Below, piece by piece: positions 9,053 through 17,351 of a DNA stretch of 64,000 bases. The stretch is taken from contig NZ_JARXHY010000001.1 of NCBI RefSeq assembly GCF_031127815.1, positions 434,001-498,000 on the forward strand, written 5' to 3'. Position 1 is the stretch's first letter; every line of letters begins with the position of its first letter. The DNA is from Pelagicoccus sp. SDUM812003. Its GTDB lineage: Bacteria; Verrucomicrobiota; Verrucomicrobiia; Opitutales; Opitutaceae. The position numbers and the translations under genes are program-made. The notes below the pieces were generated by a model, which saw nothing but the letters and a program-made list of their open reading frames with translations, did not search any database and had not been told where the DNA came from.

Positions 9053-12000
9053 TCAGTCGGCGGTGATCCAGCACTCCAGCGTGTCGGGCGAAGCGCTCTC
9101 GAAGAGGGTGTCGGACCGAATTTCCACATGGTAGACCCGCGCCGTCTGGTTTTCGATGCTCTGGTAGGATTGCGGGGTCAGTTCGATTCGAATGGTTTTC
9201 CGATCTTCGCTGATTTCGAGCGATGCGATTTGCTCCTGCACCGGATCCAGCTCTGGCGAGCCGTAGTCCGGGGCGTCACGGTAGGTCCATGAATTGATCG
9301 CTATCGAATCGCGTATCGACTCCTCTGATACGCTGGATGAGATCGGTTTGGTGAAGGCGATGGAGAAAGCCTCGTCGGCTTGGGAGACGGTCTGAATATC
9401 GATTGGCGTCGTTTCTCCGTCCCAAACGATGCGTTGCAAGCTAGCGACCTTTCCGCCGCGGGCCTGCCAACCTCGGCCCGTTTGTCCGATTAGCAAGCTG
9501 CCGTCAGGTAGAAAGACGGGACGCATGATGCCGGACTGGAGCTCGGCAGCGAAAGGAATGACGGCGCCGACTTCGCTGTTGTTCACTGTTTCGGTGACGA
9601 CGCGGAAGAGCTTGGACTGAGTCTGGTCTCCGATGAAAAGTTGGCCCGCGAAGGGGCCGAAGCCGCCACCTGTGGTGTCCCACGCCGGATTTCCAGGCGA
9701 GTTCGCCACGTGATTGTGCGGGAAAAGGACCACTGCTGGTATCCGATCTTTCGCTACGGCTTCCCATTGGATTTGCGGAGAGTCGGGCTGCATGCCGGGA
9801 AGGTCGACCAGACCGGAGGGGTGACCATAGAATTCTCCTTCGTTCAAAACGAAGAGTTTGGAGGTTCCCACGAATTCGCCCTGGTTTTCTGAATACCACA
9901 AGCGACCATCTGGGGCGAAGGCCAAGCCCGCGGGACTGCGCAAGCCGTTTGCCCAAGGGATGAACTCGCCCTCGGGCGTCACTTTGATGGTCCAACCGCT
10001 GAATCCCCCACTGGTCCCCATGTACAAGCCGCGAGCCTTGTAGATGGCATCGTCGGCGTGCAGCAGGTTCAGGTTGAAGTAGTAGTTCCCTTCCTTGTCC
10101 TGCGCGGGGCCATGCATGTACGAATGGTAGTTGCTGTGATAGCTGAACTGGTCGGCGAGCGTCTCGAACCGGTCGGCGAGGCCATCTCCGTCCAGATCGG
10201 TCACGCGGGTCAGTTCCGGTTTCTGTCCCACCACGAGCTGCAGTCCGCTTTGATCTTCCACCACCACGCCGAGGCTGTCGAAAAGCCCTTCGGCGAAGAG
10301 GCGCCACTTCCCGTTCACGATGCGCCAGATGCCAGAGGTCCGGGTGGCGACCACGATGGTGCCATCCGGAGCCACATCGATGCCGGTAGCCTCGAAAAGC
10401 AGATCGCGACCGAAGGGATCTTTAGGCGGAAGGTATTGTTCGGAGCGATATCCAGGAGGCAGCTCGGCCTCGGTCGGCTCGATTTCGAGGTCTTGCGTCA
10501 AGTGGTCGAAGGCGCTGGGTTCGGGCTTCCACGCGGAAGAGGAAAGGGCAAGGCTTGCTCGAAGGATCGCTTGGGAATCGGACAAAGGCGGCACGATCCA
10601 GGTGGCATTGTCGTCGAGGCGTCCCGTTTCCGCTTTGATATCCTTCAAAGCTTCGGTGTTGAGAGCGAAGCGCTGTTCGTCGGGCAGATTGCCCGAAACT
10701 TCGATGGTGGTGGTTCCCTCGGAATCGACTTCGAAGCGAAGGGAGATTCTGTTGCTTCCGACTCTGTAGTTGAAAGTCGGAGACGCGGAAGGCGTCGTGG
10801 AATCCAGGGTGTATCCAAGAAACTGAGCGTCTACGCTGGCCACGTTGTCGAGGTGGTCCTCTTCGCTGCGCAGGGAGGCGTCGATGGTTTCCCAATCATG
10901 GAAGACGGCCTCCTTGAAGGAAAAGTCGGCCGGTTTTCCGCTGGGAAGCAAGGGAGCGATGAGGGCCCCGGCGTCGCCCAACTCGATTTCCTTGCTTTGA
11001 AATCCGGGCTCGAAGCCGTCGCCGCCACGGTTTTTCCATTCTCCCTCCGCGTTGAGGAATCCGCCTTGCCAGATTCTCTCGATGCCGAGGGTGCGGGGGT
11101 CGAAGCTGAAGTTGACGGCGTTTGGCAAGGCCACGTGAATGGATCTGCCAGAAAGCCCCGGCATCGAACCGCGCTGGATGCGGGTTCGCTGGTCGACCAG
11201 GATCAGCATCGGATCGAGCAGGGGGTCGTACTGGGCCGGACCGGTCTGCGTGACCAGAAGCTGAGCTGGGCCTTCTTCTCCGGGGTCGTTGAGCGTGGCA
11301 AGATAGCTGTAGATGGCGCTCGCTTTGGTCGGTCCAAGGAGCTCTTCGCTATAGGGCGGCATGACCGGCAGGTAGGTCTGACCCGTCTTCGGTTCGGATT
11401 CGGCGACTGCGAGCTCGCTTGCGGGGTTGCGGATGCTGTGAATCAGGTAGGTGAGGTCGGCGTCGATAAAGTAGCGGTTGCCGCTGCCTGATTCCTCGAC
11501 TTCGCGCTTGCGTGGGGCGCGCTTGAAAAGCCCGTAGAGATTGGGCCCGGTTTTCAGCGAGGAATCGAATTTCTTCGTCGTGTGGCACTCGATGCAGCCA
11601 AGCTCCTTAAAGGTCTTTTCGCCCGTCGCTACGTGGTCGACCAATTGGGAGACATTGGTTTCGCCCGCGGTCTCGTTCGGCACGGAGACGGTTTCGAAGT
11701 CCGCGTGATGAATCTGGAAGTTGCGAATGGCGATGGGACCGTTTGCTCCTCGGATCGCGTACGGATAGCTGGCTTGTTCCCAGTTTTGCATCGATCCTTC
11801 GGTGTAGTATGGGATCGTTTGATACTGCTGCACGAGCTCGCCGTTGAGGGTCGCGTCGATGAGAAAGGCCGGGTCGATCTTGTTTTGCGCCTCGTCGAAC
11901 CGCAGGGTGCGAAAGCGCAAGGAAAGCGTTTGCCATTCGCCATCCGGACGGGAGGCGTTTACAAGTGGCGGAACCGCTGCGAAGGCTTGATCGCGGTTGC

Positions 12001-12388
12001 GATCGAAGCCGCCTCCGATGGCTCCTGCGGTGGCGTCGCCCGGCTCGTCGCTCTCGCTGCTAGACAGCTTGATCTCGTAGCGTCCCAGCAGGTAGAGGCC
12101 CGCTTTCGAGCCTTTGGGAACCATGAAATCCAGGCTGACAATGGCGTCTCCATAGTGGTGGCGGGTGGCCAGCCAGCCTGCGTCGCCATGTTCTCCATTG
12201 GTATAGAGGATGTCTCCGGATCCACTTCCCACGAGATGCTCTCCATCGGACGAGAGCTCGATGGCGGCGGCGGTTTGCCAGCCCTCGGTAGGCTCGAGGT
12301 AGTCCAGGCTGGCCTGGGCGAAGCTTTGCATCGCGGGCAGGACGAGAATTGAGAAAAAGGCGTAGGCGTGGCGTGTGAACGAGTTCAT
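9053..12388 (-). CDS. Secreted DUF1080 - cytochrome c - beta-propeller fusion
   Basis: 1111 residues from the ATG at 12388. I chose this start because it places a clean signal peptide (MNSFTRHAYAFFSILVLPA..., cleaved near FAQA) first; the frame is open 99 bases further upstream. Domains in order: DUF1080 (3-keto-disaccharide hydrolase-like, ~25-235), a class I cytochrome c (CIECH at 265-269, with VMPPY supplying the likely Met ligand), a middle region resembling DUF6797, and a C-terminal sugar-dehydrogenase-like propeller (PPGYRSEQYLPPKDPFGRD, GLRSPAGLAFAPDGRLW). Such fusions are typical of Verrucomicrobia and Planctomycetes and are thought to oxidise or cleave carbohydrates in the periplasm. 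Substrate unknown. It faces the VPDSG gene across a 308-bp divergent spacer. Confidence 0.85.
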   Translation of the reverse strand: MNSFTRHAYAFFSILVLPAMQSFAQASLDYLEPTEGWQTAAAIELSSDGEHLVGSGSGDILYTNGEHGDAGWLATRHHYGDAIVSLDFMVPKGSKAGLYLLGRYEIKLSSSESDEPGDATAGAIGGGFDRNRDQAFAAVPPLVNASRPDGEWQTLSLRFRTLRFDEAQNKIDPAFLIDATLNGELVQQYQTIPYYTEGSMQNWEQASYPYAIRGANGPIAIRNFQIHHADFETVSVPNETAGETNVSQLVDHVATGEKTFKELGCIECHTTKKFDSSLKTGPNLYGLFKRAPRKREVEESGSGNRYFIDADLTYLIHSIRNPASELAVAESEPKTGQTYLPVMPPYSEELLGPTKASAIYSYLATLNDPGEEGPAQLLVTQTGPAQYDPLLDPMLILVDQRTRIQRGSMPGLSGRSIHVALPNAVNFSFDPRTLGIERIWQGGFLNAEGEWKNRGGDGFEPGFQSKEIELGDAGALIAPLLPSGKPADFSFKEAVFHDWETIDASLRSEEDHLDNVASVDAQFLGYTLDSTTPSASPTFNYRVGSNRISLRFEVDSEGTTTIEVSGNLPDEQRFALNTEALKDIKAETGRLDDNATWIVPPLSDSQAILRASLALSSSAWKPEPSAFDHLTQDLEIEPTEAELPPGYRSEQYLPPKDPFGRDLLFEATGIDVAPDGTIVVATRTSGIWRIVNGKWRLFAEGLFDSLGVVVEDQSGLQLVVGQKPELTRVTDLDGDGLADRFETLADQFSYHSNYHSYMHGPAQDKEGNYYFNLNLLHADDAIYKARGLYMGTSGGFSGWTIKVTPEGEFIPWANGLRSPAGLAFAPDGRLWYSENQGEFVGTSKLFVLNEGEFYGHPSGLVDLPGMQPDSPQIQWEAVAKDRIPAVVLFPHNHVANSPGNPAWDTTGGGFGPFAGQLFIGDQTQSKLFRVVTETVNNSEVGAVIPFAAELQSGIMRPVFLPDGSLLIGQTGRGWQARGGKVASLQRIVWDGETTPIDIQTVSQADEAFSIAFTKPISSSVSEESIRDSIAINSWTYRDAPDYGSPELDPVQEQIASLEISEDRKTIRIELTPQSYQSIENQTARVYHVEIRSDTLFESASPDTLECWITAD

Positions 12389-12433
12389 GTAGGCGGTCCC
12401 GAGAGGGGACAATGAGCGAAGTGATTGAACGAT

Positions 12434-12443
12434 TAATCGATTA
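12434..12443. promoter_or_regulatory. Candidate operator TAATCGATTA in a divergent spacer
   Basis: A perfect 10-bp palindrome, 46 bases upstream of the start of the DUF1080 fusion gene. TAATCGATTA resembles half-sites of LacI-family operators, which would suit a sugar-processing gene, but no regulator gene lies nearby. The rest of the 308-bp divergent spacer (12389-12696) holds no gene or RNA that I can recognise. Confidence 0.3.
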
Positions 12444-12696
12444 GGCAAATCCACTGTCCTGACTGAGTTGCCAAGCGGCAAGCGCAAAGGCGGGAGGCGT
12501 TTTCCGGGCGGCCCGAATGGGCTAGCAGTAGAGAAAAGGTGGGTAGAGGCGCTTATGGAATCAGGGAATCCTTAGGGGCTGATCCGTCAGGAAAGGACCA
12601 GGGCGCATTGCCGCTTCAGGGAGGGCGTGATTCGGACGATGAAGGAAGCGCATCTCTACGCTTCATCGCATACGCGCATCGCTCTCCTGGTTCGCA

Positions 12697-13278
12697 ATGA
12701 ACACGTTAAAACCGCTTGCCACTCTCGCCTTCTTTCTTTCCGCCATGGTTTCCGCCAGCGGTCTGACGTTTACCGATGTCGATCTCGATGGCCGCGACGG
12801 CGAGCCCGACTATCTCTACGTGGAGAAACGAGGGCAGAAGCAGTCCACCTGGAGCTCGACCTTCGATCTGCTCGCTGCCGGGTACGACCCGCTGAAGATG
12901 GAGCTCGTCAGGGCGACGGTCTTTTTTGCCTTCGCGGACGACTGGTTTCACGATGGTGCGGAAAAGGCGACCATCGAAGTCGGCGGCAAAACGCTTTGGA
13001 GAAAGCAGGAAGTCGACGGCTTGTGGCTGTTTCCCATCGTCGGGTACGATTGGTATTCGGCGACGCTCGACGGCGAGCTGCTGGCCGACCTGCAGGATGG
13101 CAGCATCGGCTATTCCGTGGTGGCTACGAATGGCGACTTCTTTTTCAAGGAGGCCAAGCTGGTCGCTCATGGCGAAGTCAGCGTTCCCGATACGGGGCTC
13201 ACCGGGGCGATGCTCGGGCTGGGGCTTGCCATCCTGTTCGTGCTGAAAAAGCAGATGCGCTCGGCGAAGGGCGACTAG
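12697..13278 (+). CDS. Secreted protein with VPDSG-CTERM-like sorting signal
   Basis: 193 residues. It starts with a signal peptide (MNTLKPLATLAFFLSAMVSASG). The mature part is a short beta-rich domain without recognised enzyme motifs. The C-terminus reads VPDTGLTGAMLGLGLAILF followed by a basic VLKKQMR tail. That is the tripartite layout (VPD[ST]G motif, hydrophobic helix, basic end) of the VPDSG-CTERM signal, a PEP-CTERM relative processed by an exosortase/archaeosortase-type enzyme. It is therefore probably an exported, sorted surface protein. No exosortase gene is in the window. The function of the mature domain is unknown. Confidence 0.75.
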   Translation: MNTLKPLATLAFFLSAMVSASGLTFTDVDLDGRDGEPDYLYVEKRGQKQSTWSSTFDLLAAGYDPLKMELVRATVFFAFADDWFHDGAEKATIEVGGKTLWRKQEVDGLWLFPIVGYDWYSATLDGELLADLQDGSIGYSVVATNGDFFFKEAKLVAHGEVSVPDTGLTGAMLGLGLAILFVLKKQMRSAKGD

Positions 13279-13353
13279 CGGAGCGTCGCGAACAAGCCCC
13301 GCTTCGATCGTAAGCAAGTCGATGTCGTCTCGGGGAGGGCTCGATAGCTTGGG

Positions 13354-14220
13354 CTAGAACTCGAGAAAGTGTCGCTGTCGCCAACCAAGCAGCTCCTTGG
13401 CTCGATCGTTGGCCATGAGCGTTTGGCGTCCAGTGATCTCGCGTTTGAACTCGCTCACGCCAGGCAGGTATTCCTTCACCAGGTCCATGGTGTCGCGATC
13501 GTTGGAAATGTCGTCTGCGGCGAGGATGACCGCCTCGCAGCCGAGGTCGTCCTTTTCGATGCCTAGGCGGCAGGCGATCGCCAGATCCCGCGAGTCGATG
13601 TAGGACCAAAGCACCCGCTGACGATATTCCGGATGGTCGAAGCTGGCGATGACTCCGGCGTGGTCCTCCGGGCAGAGAATGTTGCCGATGCGCAAGGAAA
13701 CCACCTGCATGCCGGTGCGGCGATGGAAAGTGGCGGCCGTGGCTTCGTTGACGATCTTCGAGAGACCGTAGCTGTCTTCCGGGAGTTGCGGGTGGGCTTC
13801 GTCCACCGGCAGGTACTGCGGCTCGAAGAAGTCGGTGGCGAAACAGATGCCGTAAGAGGATTCGCTGGAGGCGATGACCGCTTTCTGGATTCCCAAGATG
13901 GCGCAGCCTTCCAGCACGTTGTAGGTGCTCATGGAGTTCACCCGGAAGACCTCGTTGTTTGGCGTTTCGTGGGCTCGGGGGATGGCCGCCATGTGTATGA
14001 CGCCAGCGTAGGGCTCTCGGCTCCCGGTGTTGAAGGCGGAGAAGGAAGTGATGACCTGACCCATGTCGGTGAGGTCGGCGATGATGGTGCGGCAGAGCGG
14101 CTCGCTGGGCTGGCGCGAGTCCACGTTTACCACTTCGTAGCCCTCTTCGATCAGGTGTTTGACGATCCAGTGTCCGGCTTTGCCGGAACCTCCGGTGACG
14201 ATGATACGTTTGCTTGGCAT
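13354..14220 (-). CDS. NAD-dependent epimerase/dehydratase (extended SDR)
   Basis: 288 residues from the ATG at 14220. The upstream 24 codons of open frame precede the Rossmann strand and look non-coding. The N-terminal glycine-rich GGSGKAGHWIV binds NAD(P). The catalytic pair follows the SSESSYG pattern (Ser/Tyr region near residues 115-125). The AIPRAHE and RIGNILCPEDHAG segments place it with nucleoside-diphosphate-sugar epimerase-like proteins. Exact substrate is not deducible; sugar nucleotide or uronate dehydrogenase-type activity is possible. It stands alone, convergent with the VPDSG gene. Confidence 0.8.
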   Translation of the reverse strand: MPSKRIIVTGGSGKAGHWIVKHLIEEGYEVVNVDSRQPSEPLCRTIIADLTDMGQVITSFSAFNTGSREPYAGVIHMAAIPRAHETPNNEVFRVNSMSTYNVLEGCAILGIQKAVIASSESSYGICFATDFFEPQYLPVDEAHPQLPEDSYGLSKIVNEATAATFHRRTGMQVVSLRIGNILCPEDHAGVIASFDHPEYRQRVLWSYIDSRDLAIACRLGIEKDDLGCEAVILAADDISNDRDTMDLVKEYLPGVSEFKREITGRQTLMANDRAKELLGWRQRHFLEF

Positions 14221-14366
14221 AGGCGATAGGTGTGGGTGGGGGGTCTCGGTTTGTGGGGTAACGAAACGTGGAGAGGCCGAGTCCCATTGCAAGGGATCAC
14301 GGGCGATTCCCTGCTCTTACTATGCAACGCGAAACCAGCGGTGATCGAGGACCGCCTGGCAAGCCT

Positions 14367-14531
14367 TTAGGCGAAGAAGCGGTGGTAGCTTTTCCAGCCG
14401 ACCCATACGCCGACCAGCGAGAACGATCCGCTTGTGAAAAAGGCGGTCATGAAATCGCCGAAGGTTTCGCCCACGTACCAGCCCAGGTAGCTGAAGAGCG
14501 TCATGCCGACGAAGATGCAGAGCTTTTGCAT
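14367..14531 (-). CDS. Small two-helix membrane protein, 54 aa
   Basis: ATG at 14531, TAA at 14367-14369, 54 codons. The translation starts MQKLCIFVGMTLFSYLGWYV and ends VGVWVGWKSYHRFFA. It forms two transmembrane helices around a GETFG turn, with regularly spaced glycines (GMT..SYLGWYVGE, GVWVGW). This pattern is shared by a widespread family of very short bacterial membrane proteins of unknown function. It lies in the gap upstream of the epimerase and downstream of the DUF5069 gene, on the same strand as both. The glycine spacing and the absence of charged residues in the helices argue that it is a real gene. Confidence 0.65.
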   Translation of the reverse strand: MQKLCIFVGMTLFSYLGWYVGETFGDFMTAFFTSGSFSLVGVWVGWKSYHRFFA

Positions 14532-14591
14532 AGCGCATCTATCGACAGAGCGAGGCGTCGACTGAAACGCAACGCCCCGAGCCCGTTTGCC

Positions 14592-15053
14592 TTAGATGCG
14601 CTTTTCTTCGATATCGTAGACGTCGAACCAGACGTAGACGATCTTGTTGGCAGGGATGAACTCGGGGATGTAGCCTTCGAGAAACTCCTGCAGCTCGATC
14701 GGCATCTCGCTGGGGCGGAGACCGCGCATCTTGTTGTTCCAGGCGATGATCTCGCGCTTGTCCTCCACTTTGGAGTTTTCCTGTATCCATGCGGCGACCG
14801 CATCGTCGTCGGCCCCGGTGGCTACGAACTCCTTGAAGACCTCGCCGTCGATGCCGGTGAAGTCGAAGAAGAAGTTGTCCAGCGGGCAATTGAAGTGGTA
14901 CTCGTCATTGGTTCCCGCTAGCACGGCGCGGCACTTGTCGAGGGCGCGAGCGGCCACTACGTATCCTCCAAGCGTGGTACGCGGGCTGCGGGGAAAGTCC
15001 TTGCTCAGGTCTTTGGCAAGGGCGGCGACTTTGTTTTTCGTTTCGGTAGACAT
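14592..15053 (-). CDS. DUF5069 family protein
   Basis: 153 residues from the ATG at 15053 (MSTETKNK). The open frame continues 45 codons upstream but overlaps the divergent SDR gene's leader and lacks the family pattern. Family landmarks: DLSKDFPRSPRTTLGGYV, a DKCRA motif and EYHFNCPLDNFFFDF near residues 20-70. DUF5069 proteins are small cytosolic proteins of unknown function, common in Verrucomicrobia and Planctomycetes. The SDR gene diverges 82 bases away. Confidence 0.85.
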   Translation of the reverse strand: MSTETKNKVAALAKDLSKDFPRSPRTTLGGYVVAARALDKCRAVLAGTNDEYHFNCPLDNFFFDFTGIDGEVFKEFVATGADDDAVAAWIQENSKVEDKREIIAWNNKMRGLRPSEMPIELQEFLEGYIPEFIPANKIVYVWFDVYDIEEKRI

Positions 15054-15135
15054 GTAGGATGCAACGAACGTGGCGGCGGACGGATTGATGACTTTTTGTG
15101 TCGCGGGTCGCTCCGTGGCGGGCAGCGTGGGAGCT

Positions 15136-15906
15136 ATGTCAATCGTTGTGGATCTTTCGAATCGGGTCGCTTTGGTCACCGGCGCCACGGGTCAACTGGG
15201 TCGCGTCATCGCGACCACTCTAGCGCGAGCGGGAGCGGACGTGGCGGTGCACTTTCATGGGAACGAAGCCAAGGCCGCGGAGCTGGTGGGAGCGATCGAG
15301 GGCTTGGGGCGTCGAGCGGTAGCGGTCCGAGCGGACGTGGCGGATCTGCAAAGCGTGCGCTCGCTGGGCGAAACGGCGCAGGCGACCCTCGGCGCTCCGG
15401 ATATCGTGGTGGCGTGCGCGGTTTCACAGGTTTGGCCGTGGTCCACGGTGCTGGAAGAGGACCCGGCGGATTACGAGGACCAGTTTCGCAGCTGCGTGAT
15501 GCAAAACGTGCACTTGGCAAAAACGTTTCTGCCGGCGATGAAGGAACGCGGCTGGGGGCGCTACGTGGGGATCAACACGGAATGTCTGATGCAGATGGGC
15601 GAGACCATGTCGGCCTACGTGTCCGGCAAGCGCGGCATGGATGGACTCTTGCGGGTGCTGGCCCGTGAAGTCGGCCCGGCCGGGGTGACGGTGAATCAGG
15701 TGGCGCCGGGCTGGACCATCAGCGAGCAGGATCGTGCCGCGGGCACGGAGGAAAACGAAAGCTATTCCAAAACGGTGCCGTTGCGCCGTCGCGGCACGGA
15801 CCAGGAAGTGGCCAACGTGGTGGCGTTTCTGGCCTCGGATCTGGCGAGTTTCGTCACTGGCGCCCTGGTGCCGGTGTGCGGTGGAAACGTGATGCCCACG
15901 GTCTAG
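15136..15906 (+). CDS. Short-chain dehydrogenase/reductase
   Basis: 256 residues from the ATG at 15136, chosen because the Rossmann motif (VALVTGATGQLGRVIA, with TGxxxGxG-like spacing) begins near residue 11. The catalytic YxxxK is present as YVSGK, and PGWTIS and the C-terminal FVTGALVPVCGG follow the FabG-like layout. The usual catalytic Ser about 13 residues before the Tyr is not evident: the segment reads NTECLMQMGETMSAY, with Thr at that spacing. The reaction is therefore uncertain, and reduced or altered activity is possible. Ends 24 bases from the convergent purN. Confidence 0.85.
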   Translation: MSIVVDLSNRVALVTGATGQLGRVIATTLARAGADVAVHFHGNEAKAAELVGAIEGLGRRAVAVRADVADLQSVRSLGETAQATLGAPDIVVACAVSQVWPWSTVLEEDPADYEDQFRSCVMQNVHLAKTFLPAMKERGWGRYVGINTECLMQMGETMSAYVSGKRGMDGLLRVLAREVGPAGVTVNQVAPGWTISEQDRAAGTEENESYSKTVPLRRRGTDQEVANVVAFLASDLASFVTGALVPVCGGNVMPTV

Positions 15907-15929
15907 GGACCGGCGAGAGGCGACCGCGG

Positions 15930-16523
15930 CTAGGGGAGCTTGATTTCGCCGTTTACGATCTTGGCGATGGTCTCGGGATAGAGCCGATGCTCCTGCTCCA
16001 GCACCCGCTTGCGCAGGGTCTCGGGGGTGTCGACGGGGAAAACCGGCACTTTCGCTTGGGCCAGGATCGGACCTTCGTCGTAGATCTCGTTGACCAGATG
16101 CACGGTGGCGCCGGACTCCTTTTCTCCGTTTTCGATCACCGCTCGATGCACGTTCATGCCGAACATGCCTTGGCCGCCGTATTTCGGCAGCAGGGCCGGA
16201 TGCACGTTGAGAATGCGGTTCTGGAACGCGCTGAGCACGCGGGGGCCCACGTGTTTCATGTAGCCGGCGAGGATCACCAGGTCGACGCGGGAGATGGAGA
16301 GTGCTTGCGTGATGGCGTCGTCGAGCTCCTCGAAAAGCGGGTGGGTCGTGTTGTTGAGCACCTCTGCGGTCAGGCCGGCTTTCGTCGCCCGCTCCAGAGC
16401 CGGAGCGCCGGGATTGTTGCAGATCAGGATGGTTGGGGTGGCGGCGATGGCGCCGCTAGCGCAAGCGTCGAGGATCGCTTGCATGTTGCTTCCGCCGTGG
16501 GATGCCAGGAATCCGAGTCTCAT
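15930..16523 (-). CDS. purN: Phosphoribosylglycinamide formyltransferase
   Basis: 197 residues from the ATG at 16523; the open frame upstream of it is not conserved-looking. It transfers a formyl group from 10-formyl-THF to GAR in step 3 of purine synthesis. The catalytic triad is visible: Asn106 and His108 in LNVHPALLPKYGG and Asp149 in YDEGPI. The N-terminal FLASHGGSNMQ is the phosphate-binding loop. Length is normal for PurN. It stands alone here, not in a pur operon. Confidence 0.93.
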   Translation of the reverse strand: MRLGFLASHGGSNMQAILDACASGAIAATPTILICNNPGAPALERATKAGLTAEVLNNTTHPLFEELDDAITQALSISRVDLVILAGYMKHVGPRVLSAFQNRILNVHPALLPKYGGQGMFGMNVHRAVIENGEKESGATVHLVNEIYDEGPILAQAKVPVFPVDTPETLRKRVLEQEHRLYPETIAKIVNGEIKLP

Positions 16524-16623
16524 AGGGGTGCGAGGCTGAAGGGTGAGTGTTGAATGGTAAATAGCGAAATTCGCCACGAGCGTAGGGCTCTGATTGTCCT
16601 AGGGTAAGCGATAAGGTGGCGGG

Positions 16624-17316
16624 ATGCGAACGGTTACCGAAGATAAGGGCGGCGCCAGGAAGGGAGCTGGAGAATCGGCGGCCCATCGCGAGCTGAAGCG
16701 GCTCGGTCGGGCCTGGCTGAAAGAGCGGGGCTGTCGGGCCACGGCGACCGAGGTGCGCTTGCCGCTGTCGCCCTACCGGGTGGATGTGGCGGGCTATCGG
16801 GCGGTCCCGACCATGGGCGTCTGGGGCGATACCTTCGCCTTGGAATGCAAGGCCAGCCGGGCCGACTTCTCCCGAGACGCGGGGCTGGAGGAGGCGGCGC
16901 GGGCGGAATCGAGGAAACTAGCGGAGGAGCGGCGGCGACTCACGGCCCTGCTGGCCACGCATTTGCCGGATTGCGCCCAGGGCGTTTCGCTTTTCGGGGA
17001 GTTTGACGAATACGATTTTTCCGATTTGCGGCATGATCGGTGGCGTCGCCTGGTCGCTCGCTGCGACCTGCTGGAGCGGCGCTTGCAGGATGGGGTGAAG
17101 TTTTCCCGCATCGTTCGCTACGCCTCGGCCAGCTTCTGCTACCTCGTGGTGGAGCCGAACGTGCTGCGCGGCGAGCATGAGATTCCGATCGGCTGGGGCT
17201 GCCTCGAGCGGGACGGAGAGCAGCTGCGACTGCTCAGAGAGGCCCGACGTCTGCGTTGTCGCGACGAAGCGAAACTGGTTTACCTGGAGCGCATCGCGGC
17301 GCGGGGCGGGCGATAG
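16624..17316 (+). CDS. PD-(D/E)XK nuclease-like protein
   Basis: 230 residues. The core reads SPYRVDVAGYRAV ... FALECKASRADF (Asp around residue 58, ExK around 80-82), i.e. the D-(x)n-ExK active site of restriction-endonuclease-like folds. The arrangement (acidic strand, ECKAS, then a DF helix) recalls MmcB-type DNA-repair proteins, but this protein is longer, with an Arg-rich helical insert (residues ~95-115) and a C-terminal domain I do not recognise. Probable DNA repair or nuclease function, inferred from the motif only. Monocistronic and convergent with uppP. Confidence 0.6.
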   Translation: MRTVTEDKGGARKGAGESAAHRELKRLGRAWLKERGCRATATEVRLPLSPYRVDVAGYRAVPTMGVWGDTFALECKASRADFSRDAGLEEAARAESRKLAEERRRLTALLATHLPDCAQGVSLFGEFDEYDFSDLRHDRWRRLVARCDLLERRLQDGVKFSRIVRYASASFCYLVVEPNVLRGEHEIPIGWGCLERDGEQLRLLREARRLRCRDEAKLVYLERIAARGGR

Positions 17317-17351
17317 ATTTTGCGGGGAAACGGGCTCGCTCGAGCTTGCTT

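Noticed and set aside
10058-11491. 477-codon plus-strand ORF
   Set aside because: Antisense to the DUF1080/cytochrome fusion, with no domain pattern. A shadow caused by high GC.
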